Source: Kushneria pakistanensis
GTDB taxonomy: Bacteria; Pseudomonadota; Gammaproteobacteria; Pseudomonadales; Halomonadaceae
Length of the DNA: 64,000 bases
NCBI RefSeq assembly: GCF_014652795.1
Contig: NZ_BMZM01000002.1
Coordinates: 622,025-686,024, forward strand
Reading direction: 5' to 3'
Shown here: positions 46,508-56,897 of the stretch, piece by piece
Layout: each line of letters opens with the position of its first letter
Position numbering within the stretch: the first letter of the stretch is position 1
The notes under the pieces: model-generated
Told to the model about the DNA's origin: nothing
Databases searched by the model: none
Seen by the model: the letters and a program-made list of their open reading frames with translations, nothing else
Translations under genes and position numbers: made by a program

Positions 46508-47790
46508 GAGGTCTGATTTCCCCGCGGTGCGATGGCCGCTTCCGGTAGCAGTGCTTCACCGGCCCAGAGCGTGGCCAGCGGTTCGCGCTCGCGCACCAGA
46601 TGCATCTGATCACCGACCACCATGACCTCCGGCGGACGCGACCGAGTGTTGTAGTTCGAGGCCATGACAAAGCCGTAGGCGCCGGTGGAGTGCACCGCCA
46701 GCAGATCCCCCGGTGCAACGGCAAGCTCACGATCCTTGCCCAGATAGTCACCGGACTCGCACACCGGACCGACGATATCCCAGGGCTTCGTCTCGCGCGG
46801 CTCGCGTCGGTCCACACGGGTGATGTTCTGCCAGGCCTGATAGAGCGTGGGCCGGATCAGGTCGTTCATGGCGGCATCGACGATGGCGAAGTTTTTGGTC
46901 TCGCCCGGCTTTAAATACTCGACCCGGGTCAGCAAAACGCCGGCGTTGGCAGCAATCGAGCGGCCGGGCTCAAAGATGAGCTCGACCTCGCGGCTACCGA
47001 TGCGCTGGCGCAGGGCGGCGATATAGTCCGCCACCGGCGGTGGCGTCTCGCCGGCGTAATCCACGCCCAGACCGCCACCCAGATCCAGATGGTCGATGTG
47101 GATGCCCTGATCCGAGAGGCGATCATAAAGTGTGAGCAGGCGATCCAGCGCATCCAGGAAGGGCGAGAGCTCGGTGAGCTGGGAACCGATATGGCAATCG
47201 ATGCCTACCGGATTGACGTGCGTCAGTTCGGCAGCGCGCTGATAGACGCGCTCGGCATCGGCAATGGCGATGCCGAACTTGTTGTCCTTGAGCCCGGTGG
47301 AGATGTAGGGATGGGTGCGGGCATCCACATCCGGGTTGACCCGAATGGAGATCGCGGCCACCTGACCGCGCGCCTCGGCGACCTGGTTGAGGCGCTCCAG
47401 CTCTGCTTCGGATTCCACGTTGAAGCACTTGATGCCCACTTCCAGTGCCCGCGCCATCTCATCAATGCGCTTGCCCACGCCGGAAAAGACCACCCGACCC
47501 GGGTCGCCACCGGCAGCGAGTACTCGCTCAAGCTCGCCGACAGACACGATGTCAAAGCCCGCTCCAAGGCGGGCCAGCAGATTGAGTACGGCCAGATTCG
47601 AGTTGGTCTTGAGCGCGTAGCAGATCAGATGCGGCGTGCCTTCAAGCGGGCGAGCGTAGTCCAGAAAGTGCTGGCGAAAGGCCGCTGCCGAGTAGACATA
47701 ACACGGCGTACCAAAGCGCTCGGCGACGCTTGAAAGGGGCAGCTGCTCGACGTGAAGCTGCTCATCGTGCCAGACAAAATGCGTGCTCAT
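46504..47790 (-). CDS. lysA: Diaminopimelate decarboxylase
   Basis: PLP enzyme that decarboxylates meso-diaminopimelate to lysine, 428 residues. The cofactor lysine is in CYALKTNSN; phosphate binding in [12 protein letters not shown]; the cross-subunit cysteine in [12 protein letters not shown]. Overlaps both neighbours by four bases, with the lptM-type gene upstream and dapF downstream. Confidence 0.97.
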   Translation of the reverse strand: MSTHFVWHDEQLHVEQLPLSSVAERFGTPCYVYSAAAFRQHFLDYARPLEGTPHLICYALKTNSNLAVLNLLARLGAGFDIVSVGELERVLAAGGDPGRVVFSGVGKRIDEMARALEVGIKCFNVESEAELERLNQVAEARGQVAAISIRVNPDVDARTHPYISTGLKDNKFGIAIADAERVYQRAAELTHVNPVGIDCHIGSQLTELSPFLDALDRLLTLYDRLSDQGIHIDHLDLGGGLGVDYAGETPPPVADYIAALRQRIGSREVELIFEPGRSIAANAGVLLTRVEYLKPGETKNFAIVDAAMNDLIRPTLYQAWQNITRVDRREPRETKPWDIVGPVCESGDYLGKDRELAVAPGDLLAVHSTGAYGFVMASNYNTRSRPPEVMVVGDQMHLVREREPLATLWAGEALLPEAAIAPRGNQTS

Positions 47791-48113
47791 GAGCCCCCCT
47801 GACCGGAAACGGACGGCGCGGCAGGCGCGCCGGTCGAGGCCGCACCGCCGGTCGTGCCTGCCGTAGTGGTCTCGGGGCGGCTGTCACCCTCGGGAACGCC
47901 GGAGGTCTGCGCCGGTGCCGTACCTGTCGAGGTGCCCGGACCATCGCTTGTCGAGCCGGTGCCCTGTTCGGCATCGCTGCCGGCATTGTCATAGGCGCCC
48001 TGCGGGTCGTAGCGCTCGCGGGACTGCTGGTCATCGGGCATATACAGCGGGCCGGTCTGGCCGCAGCCGGCCAGCACCAGCGCGGTCATCATGGCGGGTA
48101 TCAGGCGGGTCAT
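47787..48113 (-). CDS. lptM: LptM (YifL)-type small lipoprotein
   Basis: A 108-residue outer-membrane lipoprotein. The lipobox LAGC is followed by GQTGPLYMP, the hallmark of YifL/LptM, which assists LptD maturation in E. coli. The rest is a Thr/Gly/Ser/Pro-rich, low-complexity tail of about 75 residues, longer than the E. coli protein. It shares one base with the argH stop and overlaps lysA by four. Confidence 0.87.
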   Translation of the reverse strand: MTRLIPAMMTALVLAGCGQTGPLYMPDDQQSRERYDPQGAYDNAGSDAEQGTGSTSDGPGTSTGTAPAQTSGVPEGDSRPETTTAGTTGGAASTGAPAAPSVSGQGGS

Positions 48114-49537
48114 TACGCGTGATCCTCATGGTCAGGGGCCGACTCGGGAAGGCGGGCCAGTGCCTCGCGGGCACGCTGCGCGGCAGCGCGGACCTGATCG
48201 GGGGCGGTGCCGCCGATATGGTTACGCGCGGCCACCGAACCTTCCAGGGTCAGGTAGTCGAAAATGTCATCATTGATGTGGCTGGAGAAGCGCTGAAGCT
48301 CTTCAAGCGTCATCTCGGAAAGATCACGGCCCTGCTCGATGCCAAAGGCCACCGCCTTGCCGACGATCTCGTGGGCATCGCGGAAGGCCACGCCCTGGCG
48401 CACCAGGTAGTCGGCAAGATCCGTGGCGGTGGCAAAGCCGCGCCTGGCCGCAGCGTACATGTTGTCGCTCCTGGCGCGAACCGCCGGGATCATGTCGCCA
48501 AAGGCGCGCAGGGAGCCCAGTACGGTGTCGAGCGTGTCAAAGAGCGGCTCCTTGTCTTCCTGGTTGTCCTTGTTGTAGGCCAGCGGCTGGGACTTCATCA
48601 GGGTCAGAAGGCTCATCATGTGACCGTAGACGCGTCCGGTCTTGCCGCGCACCAGCTCCGGCACATCCGGGTTTTTCTTCTGCGGCATGATCGAAGAGCC
48701 GGTGCAGAAGCGATCCGGCAGGTCGATAAAATCAAACTGGGCGCTGGTCCAGAGCACCAGCTCTTCGCTCATGCGCGACAGGTGCATCATCAACAGGCTG
48801 GCAAAGGCGGTGAATTCGATGGCGAAGTCACGATCGCTGACGGCATCCAGCGAGTTTTCGGCGGGGCGCTCAAAGCCCAGCAGCTCGGCGGTCACGTGAC
48901 GGTCGATCGGATAGGTCGTCCCGGCCAGCGCCGCGGCACCCAGCGGCATGATGTTGACCCGCTTGCGGGCATCCAGCAGGCGCTCCTGATCGCGGGCGAT
49001 CATCTCCTGCCAGGCCAGCAGATGGTGACCAAAGGTCACCGGCTGGGCGCTTTGCAGGTGGGTAAAGCCCGGCATGATGGTATCGGCTTCACGTTCAGCC
49101 AGCTCGATCAGGCCCTTTCGCAGGCGCGAGAGCTCGCTTGAGACCGCGTCGATGCCATCGCGCAGGTACAGGCGAATGTCGGTGGCAATCTGGTCGTTGC
49201 GTGAACGCCCGGTATGGAGCTTCTTGCCGACAATGCCGATGCGGTCGGTCAGACGCGCCTCGATATTCATGTGAATGTCTTCAAGCGCCACGGACCACTC
49301 GATTTCGCCACGCTCGATCTCGGCCTCGATCTCCTGGAGGCCGCCGACGATGGCGTCACGCTCGTCATCGGTCAGCACGCCCACGCGCGCCAGCATGGTG
49401 GCATGGGCAATCGAGCCGCGAATGTCATGATGATAAAGGCGCTGGTCGAAGCCGATGGAGGCGGTAAAGGCCGCCACGAAGGCGTCGGTCGGCTCGCTGA
49501 AGCGACCGCCCCAGGATTGATTGGTGGTGTTCGTCAT
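48113..49537 (-). CDS. argH: Argininosuccinate lyase
   Basis: Last step of arginine synthesis: cleaves argininosuccinate to arginine and fumarate. It has 474 residues from the ATG at 49537; an ATG at 49555 is an alternative. The N-terminal [13 protein letters not shown] and the superfamily signature [12 protein letters not shown] are present, as are TGRSRNDQ and the catalytic Ser region. It is the first gene of a seven-gene minus-strand operon ending with the HAD gene, and diverges from hemC. Confidence 0.97.
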   Translation of the reverse strand: MTNTTNQSWGGRFSEPTDAFVAAFTASIGFDQRLYHHDIRGSIAHATMLARVGVLTDDERDAIVGGLQEIEAEIERGEIEWSVALEDIHMNIEARLTDRIGIVGKKLHTGRSRNDQIATDIRLYLRDGIDAVSSELSRLRKGLIELAEREADTIMPGFTHLQSAQPVTFGHHLLAWQEMIARDQERLLDARKRVNIMPLGAAALAGTTYPIDRHVTAELLGFERPAENSLDAVSDRDFAIEFTAFASLLMMHLSRMSEELVLWTSAQFDFIDLPDRFCTGSSIMPQKKNPDVPELVRGKTGRVYGHMMSLLTLMKSQPLAYNKDNQEDKEPLFDTLDTVLGSLRAFGDMIPAVRARSDNMYAAARRGFATATDLADYLVRQGVAFRDAHEIVGKAVAFGIEQGRDLSEMTLEELQRFSSHINDDIFDYLTLEGSVAARNHIGGTAPDQVRAAAQRAREALARLPESAPDHEDHA

Positions 49538-49734
49538 CTGCTGGCGATCCTGCATCGAAAGGGTCGGGACCGGGAGGCCGGCGACTTGCCGCCTCCATGG
49601 GCGGGTCAGTGTAACAAGAAGTCGATGGCCTGTCGGCACGCCACGCGCGCCACGGCGGCTGCAATGACTGTTTTTATGCCGGGCACGACTGCTTTATCAT
49701 GTACCCCCTCGTTTTGACCTCTACAGGAGCGCTC

Positions 49735-50688
49735 GTGTCCGACAGAGCCACGATCAGAATCGCCACCCGCAAGAGCCAGCTCGCCCTGTGGCAGGCGGAA
49801 CACGTCAAGTCTCGTCTCGAAGCCCTGCACCCGGGTCTTGAGGTCGAGCTTGTAGGCATGTCCACGCGCGGTGATCGCATTCTGGACACGCCGCTGGCCA
49901 AGATTGGCGGCAAGGGACTGTTCGTCAAGGAACTCGAGGAGGCCATGCTGGCAGGCCTTGCCGACATTGCCGTGCACTCCATGAAGGATGTGCCAATGAG
50001 CTTCCCCGAAGGGCTTGGCCTGCACGCCATCCTCGATCGCGGCGCGCCCACGGATGCCTTTGTCTCCAACGACTACCCGAATTTCGACGCCCTGCCGCAG
50101 GGCGCACGCGTGGGCACCTCCAGCCTGCGTCGCGCCCTGCAGATTCGCGCTGCCCGCCCGGATCTGGTGGTGCTGAGCCTGCGCGGCAACGTGCAGACGC
50201 GCCTGGGCAAGCTTGATGCCGGCGAATTTGATGCCATCGTACTGGCGACTTCCGGGCTTGAACGGCTCAATCTGGGCATGCGCATTGCCGATCAGCTGGC
50301 GCCGGAAGTCATGCTGCCAGCCTGCGGCCAGGGCGCGCTGGGCATCGAATGTCGCACCGACGATGACACGCTGCGCGCCCTGATCGCCCCGCTGATTGAT
50401 CAGTCCTCAAGCCTTCGTGTACGGGCCGAGCGCGCCATGAATACGCGCCTTGAAGGCGGCTGCCAGGTGCCCATCGGCGGTTATGCGGTGCTGGAAGACA
50501 ATGACCAGACCCTGTGGCTGCGTGCGCTGGTCGGTGCCCCGGATGGTTCCCAGGTCATTCGCGCCGAGGCGCGTGGCCCCGCCGATGACCCCGAAGCGCT
50601 GGGCATCGAGGTGGCAGAAGAGCTGCTTTCCCGTGGCGCCGGCGCCATTCTGGATGCCGTCTACGCCGATGAGCGCCCGCCCCGCTGA
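49735..50688 (+). CDS. hemC: Porphobilinogen deaminase (hydroxymethylbilane synthase)
   Basis: Polymerises four porphobilinogens, 317 residues. The GTG start at 49735 has AGGAG seven bases upstream; an ATG at 49699 would add 12 non-homologous residues. [15 protein letters not shown] is the N-terminal signature, and the dipyrromethane-binding cysteine is in EGGCQVPIG at about residue 243. First gene of hemC-D-X-Y. The hemC/argH divergent pair is common in Pseudomonas-type genomes. Confidence 0.97.
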   Translation: MSDRATIRIATRKSQLALWQAEHVKSRLEALHPGLEVELVGMSTRGDRILDTPLAKIGGKGLFVKELEEAMLAGLADIAVHSMKDVPMSFPEGLGLHAILDRGAPTDAFVSNDYPNFDALPQGARVGTSSLRRALQIRAARPDLVVLSLRGNVQTRLGKLDAGEFDAIVLATSGLERLNLGMRIADQLAPEVMLPACGQGALGIECRTDDDTLRALIAPLIDQSSSLRVRAERAMNTRLEGGCQVPIGGYAVLEDNDQTLWLRALVGAPDGSQVIRAEARGPADDPEALGIEVAEELLSRGAGAILDAVYADERPPR

Positions 50689-50697
50689 GTGCCTGAC

Positions 50698-51486
50698 ATG
50701 CCTCATTCGTGTCCGACAGGTAATGCCATCGCCCTGATTGCCCGTCCCGGGGCGAGGGCTCAGGCACTTGAGCAGGCGCTTGCGCAATCAGGTCTCGTGC
50801 CCCGGTCGCTGAATATCATGACCCTGGTCGCGCGCGAGCCGGCGCCACATGAGTGCACGCTGTTGTATGATCTGGACAACTTTCGCCACGTTATCTGTAC
50901 CAGTCCGTTTGCCGCGACCTGTCTGGTCGAGGCCATCGAGTCACGCTGGCCCCAGCTGCCTGTCGGCATCGATTTTCATGCCACCGGCGTCAGCACGGCC
51001 AGCGTGCTGGAAGCAGGCCTGGGGGTTGATGTCAGCGCCCCGGCACCGGGCAGCGGCAGTGCCAGCGAGGCGCTGCTGGCGATGCCGGGCCTTCAGGCCA
51101 TTGGTGGCACGCGTGTTGCGCTTGTCTCGGGAGATGGCGGGCGCGAACTGATCGAGCAGACGCTTGTCGAGCGTGGCGCAGAGGTGTCACGGCTGGCACT
51201 CTATGAGCGTCGGCTGCAGCCGCCCGAGGCAGCGGCATGCGCGCTGCTCTCGCGGGGTGACTTTGCGCTGTTGATCGTGACCAGTCAGGAGCAGCTCGAG
51301 TACCTTGATCAATGGTGTACGCCGGCCACTCGACAGCGGCCACTGGTCGTTTCCAGCCAGCGATTGGCTACAATGGCAGGCAGGTATCACTTCGAATGTG
51401 TTTTCATTGCCGGCGATGCCACGCCGCAGACATTGGCAGAGACCTCGGCAGTGGCCTGGCAGCAGGCGCCGGGCATACCCGATTAA
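50698..51486 (+). CDS. hemD: Uroporphyrinogen-III synthase
   Basis: Cyclises and inverts ring D of hydroxymethylbilane. It has 262 residues from the ATG at 50698; a GTG immediately after the hemC stop (50689) would add three. The family is poorly conserved, but the two-domain layout, VALVSGDGGRELIEQTLVERGAEVSRLALYERRL, and position after hemC support the call. Confidence 0.9.
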   Translation: MPHSCPTGNAIALIARPGARAQALEQALAQSGLVPRSLNIMTLVAREPAPHECTLLYDLDNFRHVICTSPFAATCLVEAIESRWPQLPVGIDFHATGVSTASVLEAGLGVDVSAPAPGSGSASEALLAMPGLQAIGGTRVALVSGDGGRELIEQTLVERGAEVSRLALYERRLQPPEAAACALLSRGDFALLIVTSQEQLEYLDQWCTPATRQRPLVVSSQRLATMAGRYHFECVFIAGDATPQTLAETSAVAWQQAPGIPD

Positions 51487-51503
51487 AAAAAGGGCAGCGA
51501 TAA

Positions 51504-52742
51504 ATGAGCAAGCAGGAAAACGATAACGACAATCGCAGCATCTCTTCTGACAGCACGCCTTCTGACGGTGCGCCGACGAATGTCGGCACCGACACGGGCG
51601 GTGCGGCAGAGAATGCCGCTGTTACCGGCGAGAGCACCCGCACCGGCAACATGACCGGCACCGCCTCATCGGGCGCCGGTGTCAGCAGCAGTGGCCGGCC
51701 GTTTGAGCCCGGTGACATGCGCCCGGAACACCGGCCGCGTCAGAAAAACGGACGTCGCTCTATCCTGCTGCCCATTCTGCTTGTCCTGCTGCTGCTGTCG
51801 CTTGCTGCCATCGGCTTTGGCGCCTGGCTGTTTGAACAGCAGCGCAATGAGATGGATCAGCTGCGCCAGGACGTCAATCAGGTCCAGCAAGGCAGCAGCC
51901 AGTCCTCCCGCGAAATCTCCGGCGCGCTGGATTCGCGCGATCAGCGCATCAGCTCGCTTCAATCCAGGCTTGAAGAAAACGATCAGGCACTGTCACGTGT
52001 GATGGAAGAGCTCACACGCAGTCAGCAGACCGACGAGCGTCAGTGGCAAAACGCCGAGATCGAATATCTGCTGCGCATGGCCAACCAGCGCCTGCAGCTT
52101 GAGCGCGACATCAACGGCGCGCGTTCGCTTCTGCAGACCGCCGATCAGCGCCTGAAACAGATCGATAACCCGGCCCAGCTGCCGGTGCGTCGCGCGATTG
52201 CCTCGGAGCTTTCTCAGCTTGAAAGCCTGCCGGACGTGGATCAAAACGGTCTGTTCCTGACCCTGTCGGCCATGGCCAATCGCATCGAAGAGCTGCCGCT
52301 TTCGCAGGAGAGTGAAGCGCTTGCTGCGCAGCAGGATGATGGCTCGCTCTTTACCGGCGGCTGGCGCGAGCAACTCTCCCGCATGGGCACCCAGCTCAAG
52401 GATCTGGTCACGGTACGTCGTCATGACGAGCCGCTGGAAGCCCTGATCACGCCGGCGCAGGAGGGCTATCTGCGCCAGAATGTGCGTCTGCTGCTCGAAC
52501 AGGCCCAGCTGGGGCTGATGCGCAGCAACGAAGAGATCTACCGTGAAAGTCTTGAGCGTGCCGGCTCGCTGCTCACGACCTATTTCCGCACCGAAGACAG
52601 CAATGTCCAGCGTGTGCGCGATCAGCTCAACCAGCTGGGCCAGCGCAACATCAGCCCGGAGCTGCCTGATATCAGCGGCTCGGTTGAAGCCCTCAACAAG
52701 CTGCAGGATGCCCGTCGCAACGGTCAGGGAGCGTCCTCATGA
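51504..52742 (+). CDS. hemX: HemX-like membrane protein (uroporphyrinogen-III C-methyltransferase annotation)
   Basis: A 412-residue inner-membrane protein. A disordered, Ser/Thr/Gly-rich N-terminus (about 1-80) is followed by a single membrane helix (ILLPILLVLLLLSLAAIGFG, about 88-107), then a long coiled coil. The conserved block is WQNAEIEYLLRMANQRLQLERD. Despite the common C-methyltransferase name, no SAM-binding methylase fold is visible. The role in heme metabolism is inferred from operon position. It overlaps hemY by four bases. Confidence 0.9.
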   Translation: MSKQENDNDNRSISSDSTPSDGAPTNVGTDTGGAAENAAVTGESTRTGNMTGTASSGAGVSSSGRPFEPGDMRPEHRPRQKNGRRSILLPILLVLLLLSLAAIGFGAWLFEQQRNEMDQLRQDVNQVQQGSSQSSREISGALDSRDQRISSLQSRLEENDQALSRVMEELTRSQQTDERQWQNAEIEYLLRMANQRLQLERDINGARSLLQTADQRLKQIDNPAQLPVRRAIASELSQLESLPDVDQNGLFLTLSAMANRIEELPLSQESEALAAQQDDGSLFTGGWREQLSRMGTQLKDLVTVRRHDEPLEALITPAQEGYLRQNVRLLLEQAQLGLMRSNEEIYRESLERAGSLLTTYFRTEDSNVQRVRDQLNQLGQRNISPELPDISGSVEALNKLQDARRNGQGASS

Positions 52743-53959
52743 GAAAGCTGATCCTGTTCATTGTCGTCGGGCTGGCCGCCGGTGCGCTGATCGGCCAGCT
52801 GATGATGTCCACGCCGGGCTATATCCTGATTCGGGTTGGCGACATCTCGCTGCAGACCTCCTTCTGGTTCGGGATGCTGCTGCTGTTTGCACTCTTTCTG
52901 GTGCTGCACTTTATCCTGCGTCTGCTCTGGCGCCTGCGTAGCCCGGTCAGCCGCATGAAGCTCTGGAATGCCCGTACGCGCAATCGCCAGGCCATGCACC
53001 GTACCGTCAAGGGACTGGTGGCCCTGGCGGAAGGGCGCTGGAAGCGGGCCGAACAGTCACTGACCCGTTCGGCGCAGGACTCGTCCACGCCGCTGGTCAA
53101 CTATCTCTCGGCAGCGCTGGCCGCCCATTATCAGGGCCGTCACGAGCAGGCCGACGAGCTTCTGAAAAAGGCGCATCACAGCACCGAAGGCGCCGACAGT
53201 GCCGTCGGGCTGGTACAGGCGCAGATGATGCTGGATCGTCAGCAGTCCGAACAGGCGCTCGCCACCCTGACCCGGCTGCACACCCAGATGCCGGAGCACC
53301 CGCAGGTGCTCAAGCTGCTCAAGCAGGCCTATCTCAACGTGGAAGACTGGGAAGGGCTGCGCCGGCTGCTGCCAAAGCTTGAGCGCCATGATCTGATCAG
53401 CGAGGAAGAACGCCGGGTGCTTGAGCGACGCACCTATCTGGCACTGCTGACCCAGGCCGGCCAGCAGCAGGATACCGAGCGGGCCCGCACGCTCTGGGCC
53501 GAGATGCCTGAAACGCTCAAGGGCGAGGTAGACCTGGTACTGCTGCAGGCCAGCATTCTCGAGCGCGGCAATGACGCTGCCGAGGCCGAAAGCATGATTC
53601 GCCAGTCGCTGCGCAATCGCTGGGACAGCCGTCTGGTGGCCCACTACGGGCTGCTGTCGGTCGAGCCCGAGCGTCAGCTGGTCACCGCCGAGAAGTGGCT
53701 GCAGGAGCGTCCCAACGATCCGGAACTTCTGATGACGCTGGGCCGGCTGTCGCTGCGCAACGCCTACTGGGGCAAGGCGCAGGAGTACTTCGAGGCCAGC
53801 CATCGCCAGCGCCCGAGCGGCGTGGCCTGTGCCGAGCTGGCAAGGCTCTACGCAAGCCTTGGCCAGCACAGCAAGAGCCAGCACTACTATCGCAAAAGCG
53901 TGGAGCTGCTGGACCGCTCACTGCCGGCGCTGCCGCAGCCGAGCGAACATACCAGCTAG
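52739..53959 (+). CDS. hemY: HemY-like TPR membrane protein
   Basis: A 406-residue protein with two N-terminal membrane helices (about 4-25 and 40-62) and a TPR-rich region. The HemY_N signature TVKGLVALAEGRWKRAEQSL leads into TPR units; a later one is GRLSLRNAYWGKAQEYFEASHR. This is the gammaproteobacterial HemY, distinct from Bacillus HemY (coproporphyrinogen oxidase). Its function is not established. Confidence 0.92.
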   Translation: MRKLILFIVVGLAAGALIGQLMMSTPGYILIRVGDISLQTSFWFGMLLLFALFLVLHFILRLLWRLRSPVSRMKLWNARTRNRQAMHRTVKGLVALAEGRWKRAEQSLTRSAQDSSTPLVNYLSAALAAHYQGRHEQADELLKKAHHSTEGADSAVGLVQAQMMLDRQQSEQALATLTRLHTQMPEHPQVLKLLKQAYLNVEDWEGLRRLLPKLERHDLISEEERRVLERRTYLALLTQAGQQQDTERARTLWAEMPETLKGEVDLVLLQASILERGNDAAEAESMIRQSLRNRWDSRLVAHYGLLSVEPERQLVTAEKWLQERPNDPELLMTLGRLSLRNAYWGKAQEYFEASHRQRPSGVACAELARLYASLGQHSKSQHYYRKSVELLDRSLPALPQPSEHTS

Positions 53960-53978
53960 CCTTGTGGCTGAATTCATG

Positions 53979-54001
53979 GAGCGCCTGCGGGCGCTCTTTT
54001 T
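53979..54001 (+). terminator. Intrinsic terminator of the hem operon
   Basis: GAGCGCC (53979-53985) pairs with GGCGCTC (53990-53996), followed by TTTTT. It lies 20 bases past the hemY stop. Confidence 0.85.
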
Positions 54002-54111
54002 CATGGCGTCATCACCTCCTGCGTCGCCCCTGTGGCCAATGAGACGGCCCCCGGGGCCGCCGCGCAGCAACGTCGACGTGTCGGGAGGCAATGTTTTGGA
54101 GAGCAATGGGC

Positions 54112-56823
54112 ATGCAGTTAACAGCCATCATGGGTAACGTCGGCCTTTTATGGCGTGCGCGCCTGTCTCGCTCGGGGCGCGGCCTGGCCGGGTTATGTCT
54201 GGTCATGGCCGGTATGGGGGCGGCCCAGGCGCAGGATCAACAGGATGACGTGCTGCGCACCACCCTCGACAACGGCCTTGAGGTCGTGATCGTGCACAGC
54301 GACCTGGCGCCGGTGGTCACCACCCAGGTCAACTATCACGTGGGCGCCAGTGAAGCCTCCAGCGAATTTCCCGGCACGGCGCACGCCGTCGAGCACATGA
54401 TGTTTCGCGGCGGCCCGGGGCTTTCAAAGGATCAGCTCTCGGTCATTTCGGCCAACCTGGGCGGCAACATGAACGCCTTCACCGAAAATGATCGCACCCA
54501 GTATCACTTCACCGTGCCGGCCGATGATCTGGACGTGGCGCTGCATATCGAGGCCTCACGCATGAAGGCCATCGACATGAGCGAGGAAGACTGGGCGCAG
54601 GAACGCGGCGCCATCAGCCAGGAGGTCTCGGGGTCGCTGTCCAATCCGGCCTTTCGCTTTTACACCCAGCTGGTGCAAGAGCTTTATCGCGGCACACCCT
54701 ATGCCTGGACGCCGCTGGGCACGCGTGAGTCCTTTGACAACACGACCGCGGCTGATCTGAAGGCTTTCCACGATCAGTGGTATGTGCCCAATAACGCCAC
54801 GCTGGTGATCGCCGGTGACGTCGATCTGCAAAAGACGCTGTCCCGCGTGCAGGCGCTGTTTGGTGATATCCCCGAAAGGGCGCTGCCCGAGCGCCCCGGC
54901 TTTGATTTTAAACCGGTCGCGGCGCGCACCATCGAGCTGCCTACCAACAGTCCCTATGGGTCGATCTACATGGGCTGGCGCACGCCCGGGCTGCAGGACG
55001 AGGACTTTGCCACCACCCAGGTGCTGCTGGAAGCGATGGGCTCCGAGCGCGGCGAGCTGTCCGCCATGGGCTACGACGGCACGGCGCTGGCCGGTGGCAT
55101 GGGCGGTCAGCTGCAGCCCCATGCGGGTCTGGCCATGGCCGTTGGCGTCTTTCCCCAGGGTGGTGATCCGGCCCCCATTCAGGCACGTATGCGCGCCATC
55201 ATCGATGACGTGATCAAAAACGGGGTCGACCCCTCGCTGGTCGAGGCGGCAAGGCGCAGGATCATTTCAGGCGTGGATGCCAGCCGTGAATCGGTCTCGG
55301 GGCTGGCCAGCACCTGGTCCGATGCCCTGATCAAGCGCGGTCTTGACTCTCCGCAGGACATGAAGGCGCAGTATGAAGCGGTCACCGTCGATGACGTCAA
55401 CGCGCTCGCCAAAAGGCTGCTGGTGCCCGAGCATGCCATTACCGCCGTGCTGACGCCGGAGGCCTCCGGCGCGCCTACCAGCAGTGAGGGCTACGGTGAG
55501 CCCGAAGAGCTGACCACAACGCCTGACGGCCCGGTTGAACTGCCGCCCTGGGCGGCGCACGCCTTTGACAATCTCGATATTCCAGTCTCGACGCTTGACC
55601 CGAAGGACTACCGGCTGGATAACGGCCTGCATCTGATCGTCCAGCCCGAGACGGCCAGCGATCGCGTCATGGTCAGCGGCGCCATCAAGACCAACGCCGA
55701 CATGCAGACGCCTGAAGGGCTCGAAGGGGTCAGCGATATCCTGGAAGGCCTTTACGGCTACGGCAGCCAGTCGCGCGATCGCCTGACGCTGCGCGCCGAG
55801 GTGGACGCGCTTGGCGCCGAAGAGGGCGCCGGCACCCGCTTCGGGCTGGTCGTGCCAGGGGCACGTTTTGATGAAGGCCTGGCACTGCTGGCCGAGCATC
55901 AGCGCAACCCGAACTTCTCCGAGGACGCCTTTAATACCATCAAGCAGCAGAACGCTCAGGCGCTTCCCGGCAGTCTGAAAAGCCCGGGCTTTTTGAACGC
56001 CAACGCCATGCTCGAGGCACTGCTGCCCGAGGACGACCCGCAGCGGCGTCAGGTGTCGCCCGAGTCGCTTGAGCGCATCACGCTTGAGGACGTAAAGCAG
56101 TATTTTGCGCGTATTTCACGCCCGGACATGACCACGATGGTGGTGGTCGGCGATGTCGATCCCGAGCAGGTACGCGAGCAGGTCGAGCGCTACTTCGGTG
56201 ACTGGCAGGCGCAGGGGGTGACGCCCGAAGTGGATTACCCGGCAGTGCCGCTCAACGGCCCGGGGGCCTATAACACCCCCGACAATGCTGCCAGCCAGTC
56301 ACAGGTCACGCTGTCACAGCTGATCGATGTGACCCGTGACAGCCCCGAGCGATTTGCCCTGTTTCTGGGCAATCAGATTCTCAGCGGTGATTTTGCCTCG
56401 CGCCTGCATCAGGCCCTGCGCGAGCAGCGTGGACTGGTCTACGGCGTCAGCTCGAATCTGGACCTCAAGGCCAACCGCGGGCGCTTTAACGTCCGCTATG
56501 GCAGCGATCCGGAGAAAGCCGTTCTGGCACGCGAGCTGATTGTGCAAAACCTCAGGCGCCTGCAAAACGAGCCGGTCAGTGACAATGAGCTGCATCGGGC
56601 CAAGAGTATCCTGCTGCGCGCCATGCCGATGCAGGAGGCCAGCTATGGCGCGATCAGTGCCTCGCTGCTGGGCCTTGCCATGAGCGACAAGCCGCTGGAC
56701 GCCACCACCCGCGCCGCCGAGCAGTTCGTGAAGCTCACGCCCGAAGAAGTGCAGGAAGCCTTCCGCGCGCATATTCGCCCGGATGGCTTTGTCACCGGCG
56801 TGCGCGGGCCGGCGGCGCAGTGA
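54112..56823 (+). CDS. M16 family zinc metallopeptidase (tandem, periplasmic)
   Basis: A 903-residue protein with two M16 units. A signal peptide ends near GMGAAQAQD. The N-terminal unit has the inverted zinc motif HAVEH (about 93-97) inside GTAHAVEHMMFRG, and NAFTENDRTQYHF typical of the family. The C-terminal unit (about 500-903) lacks HxxEH and probably has a structural role, as in other two-unit M16 peptidases. I chose the ATG at 54112 with GGAGAG upstream; ATGs at 54091 and 54106 are alternatives. The substrate is unknown. Confidence 0.9.
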   Translation: MQLTAIMGNVGLLWRARLSRSGRGLAGLCLVMAGMGAAQAQDQQDDVLRTTLDNGLEVVIVHSDLAPVVTTQVNYHVGASEASSEFPGTAHAVEHMMFRGGPGLSKDQLSVISANLGGNMNAFTENDRTQYHFTVPADDLDVALHIEASRMKAIDMSEEDWAQERGAISQEVSGSLSNPAFRFYTQLVQELYRGTPYAWTPLGTRESFDNTTAADLKAFHDQWYVPNNATLVIAGDVDLQKTLSRVQALFGDIPERALPERPGFDFKPVAARTIELPTNSPYGSIYMGWRTPGLQDEDFATTQVLLEAMGSERGELSAMGYDGTALAGGMGGQLQPHAGLAMAVGVFPQGGDPAPIQARMRAIIDDVIKNGVDPSLVEAARRRIISGVDASRESVSGLASTWSDALIKRGLDSPQDMKAQYEAVTVDDVNALAKRLLVPEHAITAVLTPEASGAPTSSEGYGEPEELTTTPDGPVELPPWAAHAFDNLDIPVSTLDPKDYRLDNGLHLIVQPETASDRVMVSGAIKTNADMQTPEGLEGVSDILEGLYGYGSQSRDRLTLRAEVDALGAEEGAGTRFGLVVPGARFDEGLALLAEHQRNPNFSEDAFNTIKQQNAQALPGSLKSPGFLNANAMLEALLPEDDPQRRQVSPESLERITLEDVKQYFARISRPDMTTMVVVGDVDPEQVREQVERYFGDWQAQGVTPEVDYPAVPLNGPGAYNTPDNAASQSQVTLSQLIDVTRDSPERFALFLGNQILSGDFASRLHQALREQRGLVYGVSSNLDLKANRGRFNVRYGSDPEKAVLARELIVQNLRRLQNEPVSDNELHRAKSILLRAMPMQEASYGAISASLLGLAMSDKPLDATTRAAEQFVKLTPEEVQEAFRAHIRPDGFVTGVRGPAAQ

Positions 56824-56866
56824 TGAGGCGCCTTGTATGACAGTCGCAATGCACGTGTGATGAAAC

Positions 56867-56897
56867 GCGCCGGGGCCATGCCCCGGCGCTTTTTTTA
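56867..56897 (+). terminator. Intrinsic terminator of the M16 peptidase gene
   Basis: A 10-bp perfect stem (GCGCCGGGGC at 56867-56876 with GCCCCGGCGC at 56880-56889), CAT loop, followed by eight T. It runs into the stop region of the convergent deacetylase gene. Confidence 0.9.
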
